Below, piece after piece: positions 62,529-64,000 of a stretch of DNA of 64,000 bases (position 1 is its first letter; every line of letters starts with the position of its first letter). Both the position numbers and the translations under genes were made by a program. The notes under the pieces were generated by a model that was not told the origin of the DNA, did no database searches, and saw only the letters and a list, made by a program, of their open reading frames with translations. The stretch is from Acidobacteriota bacterium. GTDB taxonomy: Bacteria; Acidobacteriota; Blastocatellia; UBA7656. The stretch is taken from assembly GCA_038040445.1 (NCBI GenBank), contig JBBPIG010000010.1:62001-126000 (forward strand), written 5' to 3'.

Positions 62529-63941
62529 ATGACTAAGAGACTCGTGATCTCGCTAGCGCTTTTTGCCCTGCTTTCTCTGTGCGCGACTGCCGGCGCGGCC
62601 GCTGCGCCGCCGACGATGCGGGTTGACTACTATCACACCGGCAATGCATCGCAGGAAATGTTCAGCCTTGACCGCGTAGTCATCGAACCTCTACCGTGGC
62701 CGGGAAATCCGCGGAAGAACGTCGACGAAACGAACCTCGGCAAGTACCTGTTCGAAGTCCGCGACCGTACAACGAATCGGCTTCTTTATTCTCGCGGCTT
62801 CGCCTCGATCTACGGCGAGTGGGAGACGACCGATGAAGCCAAAAGCATGAACCGAACGTTTCATGAATCCTTCAGATTTCCCGCGCCGCCGGCCCCGGTG
62901 CAGGTGGTATTGAAAAAGCGCGACTCGAACAACGCCTTTCGCGAAATATGGTCTGCGATCGTTGACCCCGCAGATATGTTCGTCGACCCTTCAAAGCCCG
63001 CGCCGCCCGGCCCGCTGATCGAGATCCAAAAGAGCGGCGATCCGGCCGAGAAGGTCGACTTCTTGATTCTGGGTGACGGCTACACCGCAGCCGAGCGAGG
63101 CAAGTTCGAGAAGGACGCGCGCCGGCTGGTCGATATTCTGTTCGCGGCTTCTCCTTACAAAGAACGTCGAAGAGAGTTCAACGTGTGGGCGCTCTGTCCG
63201 GCTTCGGCGGAGTCCGGGATCTCGCGGCCCTCGACCGGCGTTCATCGAGCCTCACCGCTGGGCGCAAGCTACGACGCATTCGGCTCCGAGCGATATGTTT
63301 TGACGTTTGAGAATCGCGCGCTTCGCAACGTCGCCGCGTTTGCGCCTTACGAGTTCATCGAGATCATCACCAACTCGCGCACATACGGCGGCGGCGGGAT
63401 CTTCGGCCTGTACAGCACGGTGGCTGCCGACAGCGAGCAAGCGCCTTACGTGTTCGTTCACGAGTTCGGGCATCACTTCGCCGGTCTTGCCGACGAGTAC
63501 TACACGTCACCGGTGGCCTACACAGCGCCGGCCGTTAAGACCGAGCCGTGGGAGCTAAACGTCACTGCGCTGCTTGATCCGAAGGACCTCAAGTGGAAAG
63601 ACCTTGTAGCGCCGGGCACTCCGATTCCCACTCCGTGGCAGAAGGAAGAATACGAAAGGCACTCGCTCGAGTATGGCACGCGTCGCGCAAAGATTCGCGC
63701 GGAGAATCGGCCGGAGTCAGAAATGGAAGCGCTCTTTCGCGAGAACCGCGATTGGGAGATCAAGTTCTTTGCCGCCGAAAAGTACGCAGGCAAGGTGGGC
63801 GCGTTTGAAGGCGCAATGTATGAAGCGAAGGGTTACTACCGGCCCGAAATTGATTGCATCATGTTCACGCGAAGCCAGATCTTTTGCGCGGTGTGCCGCC
63901 GGGCGATCGAGCGGGTGATTGATCTTTATTCGGGTCGATGA
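62529..63941 (+). CDS. Secreted M64-family (IgA peptidase-like) metallopeptidase
   Basis: 470 residues from ATG 62529; signal peptide MTKRLVISLALFALLSLCAT ending AGAAA. Residues about 25-150 form a beta-rich N-terminal domain typical of M64 proteins (TMRVDYYHTGNASQEMFSLD). The catalytic domain begins with VDFLILGDGYTAAERGKFEK and contains the zinc motif FVHEFGHHFAGLADEYY. The C-terminal FEGAMYEAKGYYRPEIDCIM motif is also typical. M64 includes Clostridium ramosum IgA peptidase, but in soil-type bacteria the target is unknown. Confidence 0.9.
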   Translation: MTKRLVISLALFALLSLCATAGAAAAPPTMRVDYYHTGNASQEMFSLDRVVIEPLPWPGNPRKNVDETNLGKYLFEVRDRTTNRLLYSRGFASIYGEWETTDEAKSMNRTFHESFRFPAPPAPVQVVLKKRDSNNAFREIWSAIVDPADMFVDPSKPAPPGPLIEIQKSGDPAEKVDFLILGDGYTAAERGKFEKDARRLVDILFAASPYKERRREFNVWALCPASAESGISRPSTGVHRASPLGASYDAFGSERYVLTFENRALRNVAAFAPYEFIEIITNSRTYGGGGIFGLYSTVAADSEQAPYVFVHEFGHHFAGLADEYYTSPVAYTAPAVKTEPWELNVTALLDPKDLKWKDLVAPGTPIPTPWQKEEYERHSLEYGTRRAKIRAENRPESEMEALFRENRDWEIKFFAAEKYAGKVGAFEGAMYEAKGYYRPEIDCIMFTRSQIFCAVCRRAIERVIDLYSGR

Positions 63942-64000
63942 CAAAGCCCAGGCATTAGAAGACTGTTTGAAACCCCAACCGAGAGATTAGGTAGTTCGGT
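63942..64000. other. Window end, no feature seen
   Basis: Fifty-nine bases after the M64 stop; too short to judge. Confidence 0.3.

Overview
The window looks like a chromosomal segment of a high-G+C, aerobic-type bacterium, most likely an Acidobacteriota member (Blastocatellia-like). The main pointer is the string of ADOP (acidobacterial duplicated orphan permease) genes at 1.5-13 kb. Supporting pointers are a tricorn-type S41 protease, many secreted peptidases and hydrolases with long signal peptides, and two-component-regulator-type propellers. The taxonomic call is inference from gene content; there is no rRNA or tRNA gene in the window that I can see.

Layout. 0-1.5 kb: a patatin-like lipase (minus strand, cut by the window edge) preceded by a tiny overlapping ORF broken by an amber codon, then a long inverted repeat. 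1.5-13.1 kb: four full ADOP permeases, one ADOP relic and a receiver-PP2C (SpoIIE-like) regulator. 13.1-23 kb: a beta-lactamase-fold pseudogene, an amidohydrolase, two GNAT acetyltransferases, a tricorn-like protease, a crotonase and a periplasmic LolA-like protein. 23-25.3 kb: a partial F0 ATP synthase cluster (subunit I, a, c) with no F1 genes next to it. 25.4-35.3 kb: class I fumarase, creatininase-family hydrolase, TonB-like protein, M28 peptidase, HtrA protease, BON protein, MarR regulator. 35.5-41.7 kb: glycyl-tRNA synthetase, CCA-type nucleotidyltransferase, feoA-feoB with a Fur-box-like operator, and a membrane protein. 41.7-53.7 kb: a long co-directional minus-strand run holding an AAA ATPase-Ser/Thr kinase fusion, a BrnT-type toxin-antitoxin pair, a 1387-residue propeller receptor that ends in an AAA ATPase, a PIN protein, an N6-adenine DNA methylase and a frameshifted XRE regulator, followed upstream by a phosphotriesterase-family protein and a secreted protein. 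54-64 kb: a membrane-anchored metallophosphoesterase, an SDR oxidoreductase, a single-ring Clp-like ATPase, recG and an M64 peptidase.

The strongest system-level candidate is the minus-strand island at 41.7-52 kb. Two of its proteins share the same kind of AAA/STAND-like ATPase module, one joined to an extracytoplasmic beta-propeller sensor and the other to a Ser/Thr kinase, and they are interleaved with toxin-antitoxin, PIN and DNA-methylase genes. The strongest non-coding signal is a set of at least nine intergenic foldbacks built from tandem units, seven bases long in nearly all cases. Their sequences are unrelated from site to site but the architecture is the same, and they sit mostly just after stop codons. 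The window also holds two genes disabled by clean internal deletions, a Fur-type and a MarR-type control region, and an ATP synthase c subunit with an acidic residue at the ion-site glutamine position.

Limits: all family calls are from reading motifs, not from searches. Coordinates of repeats and promoters are by eye and may be off by a few bases.
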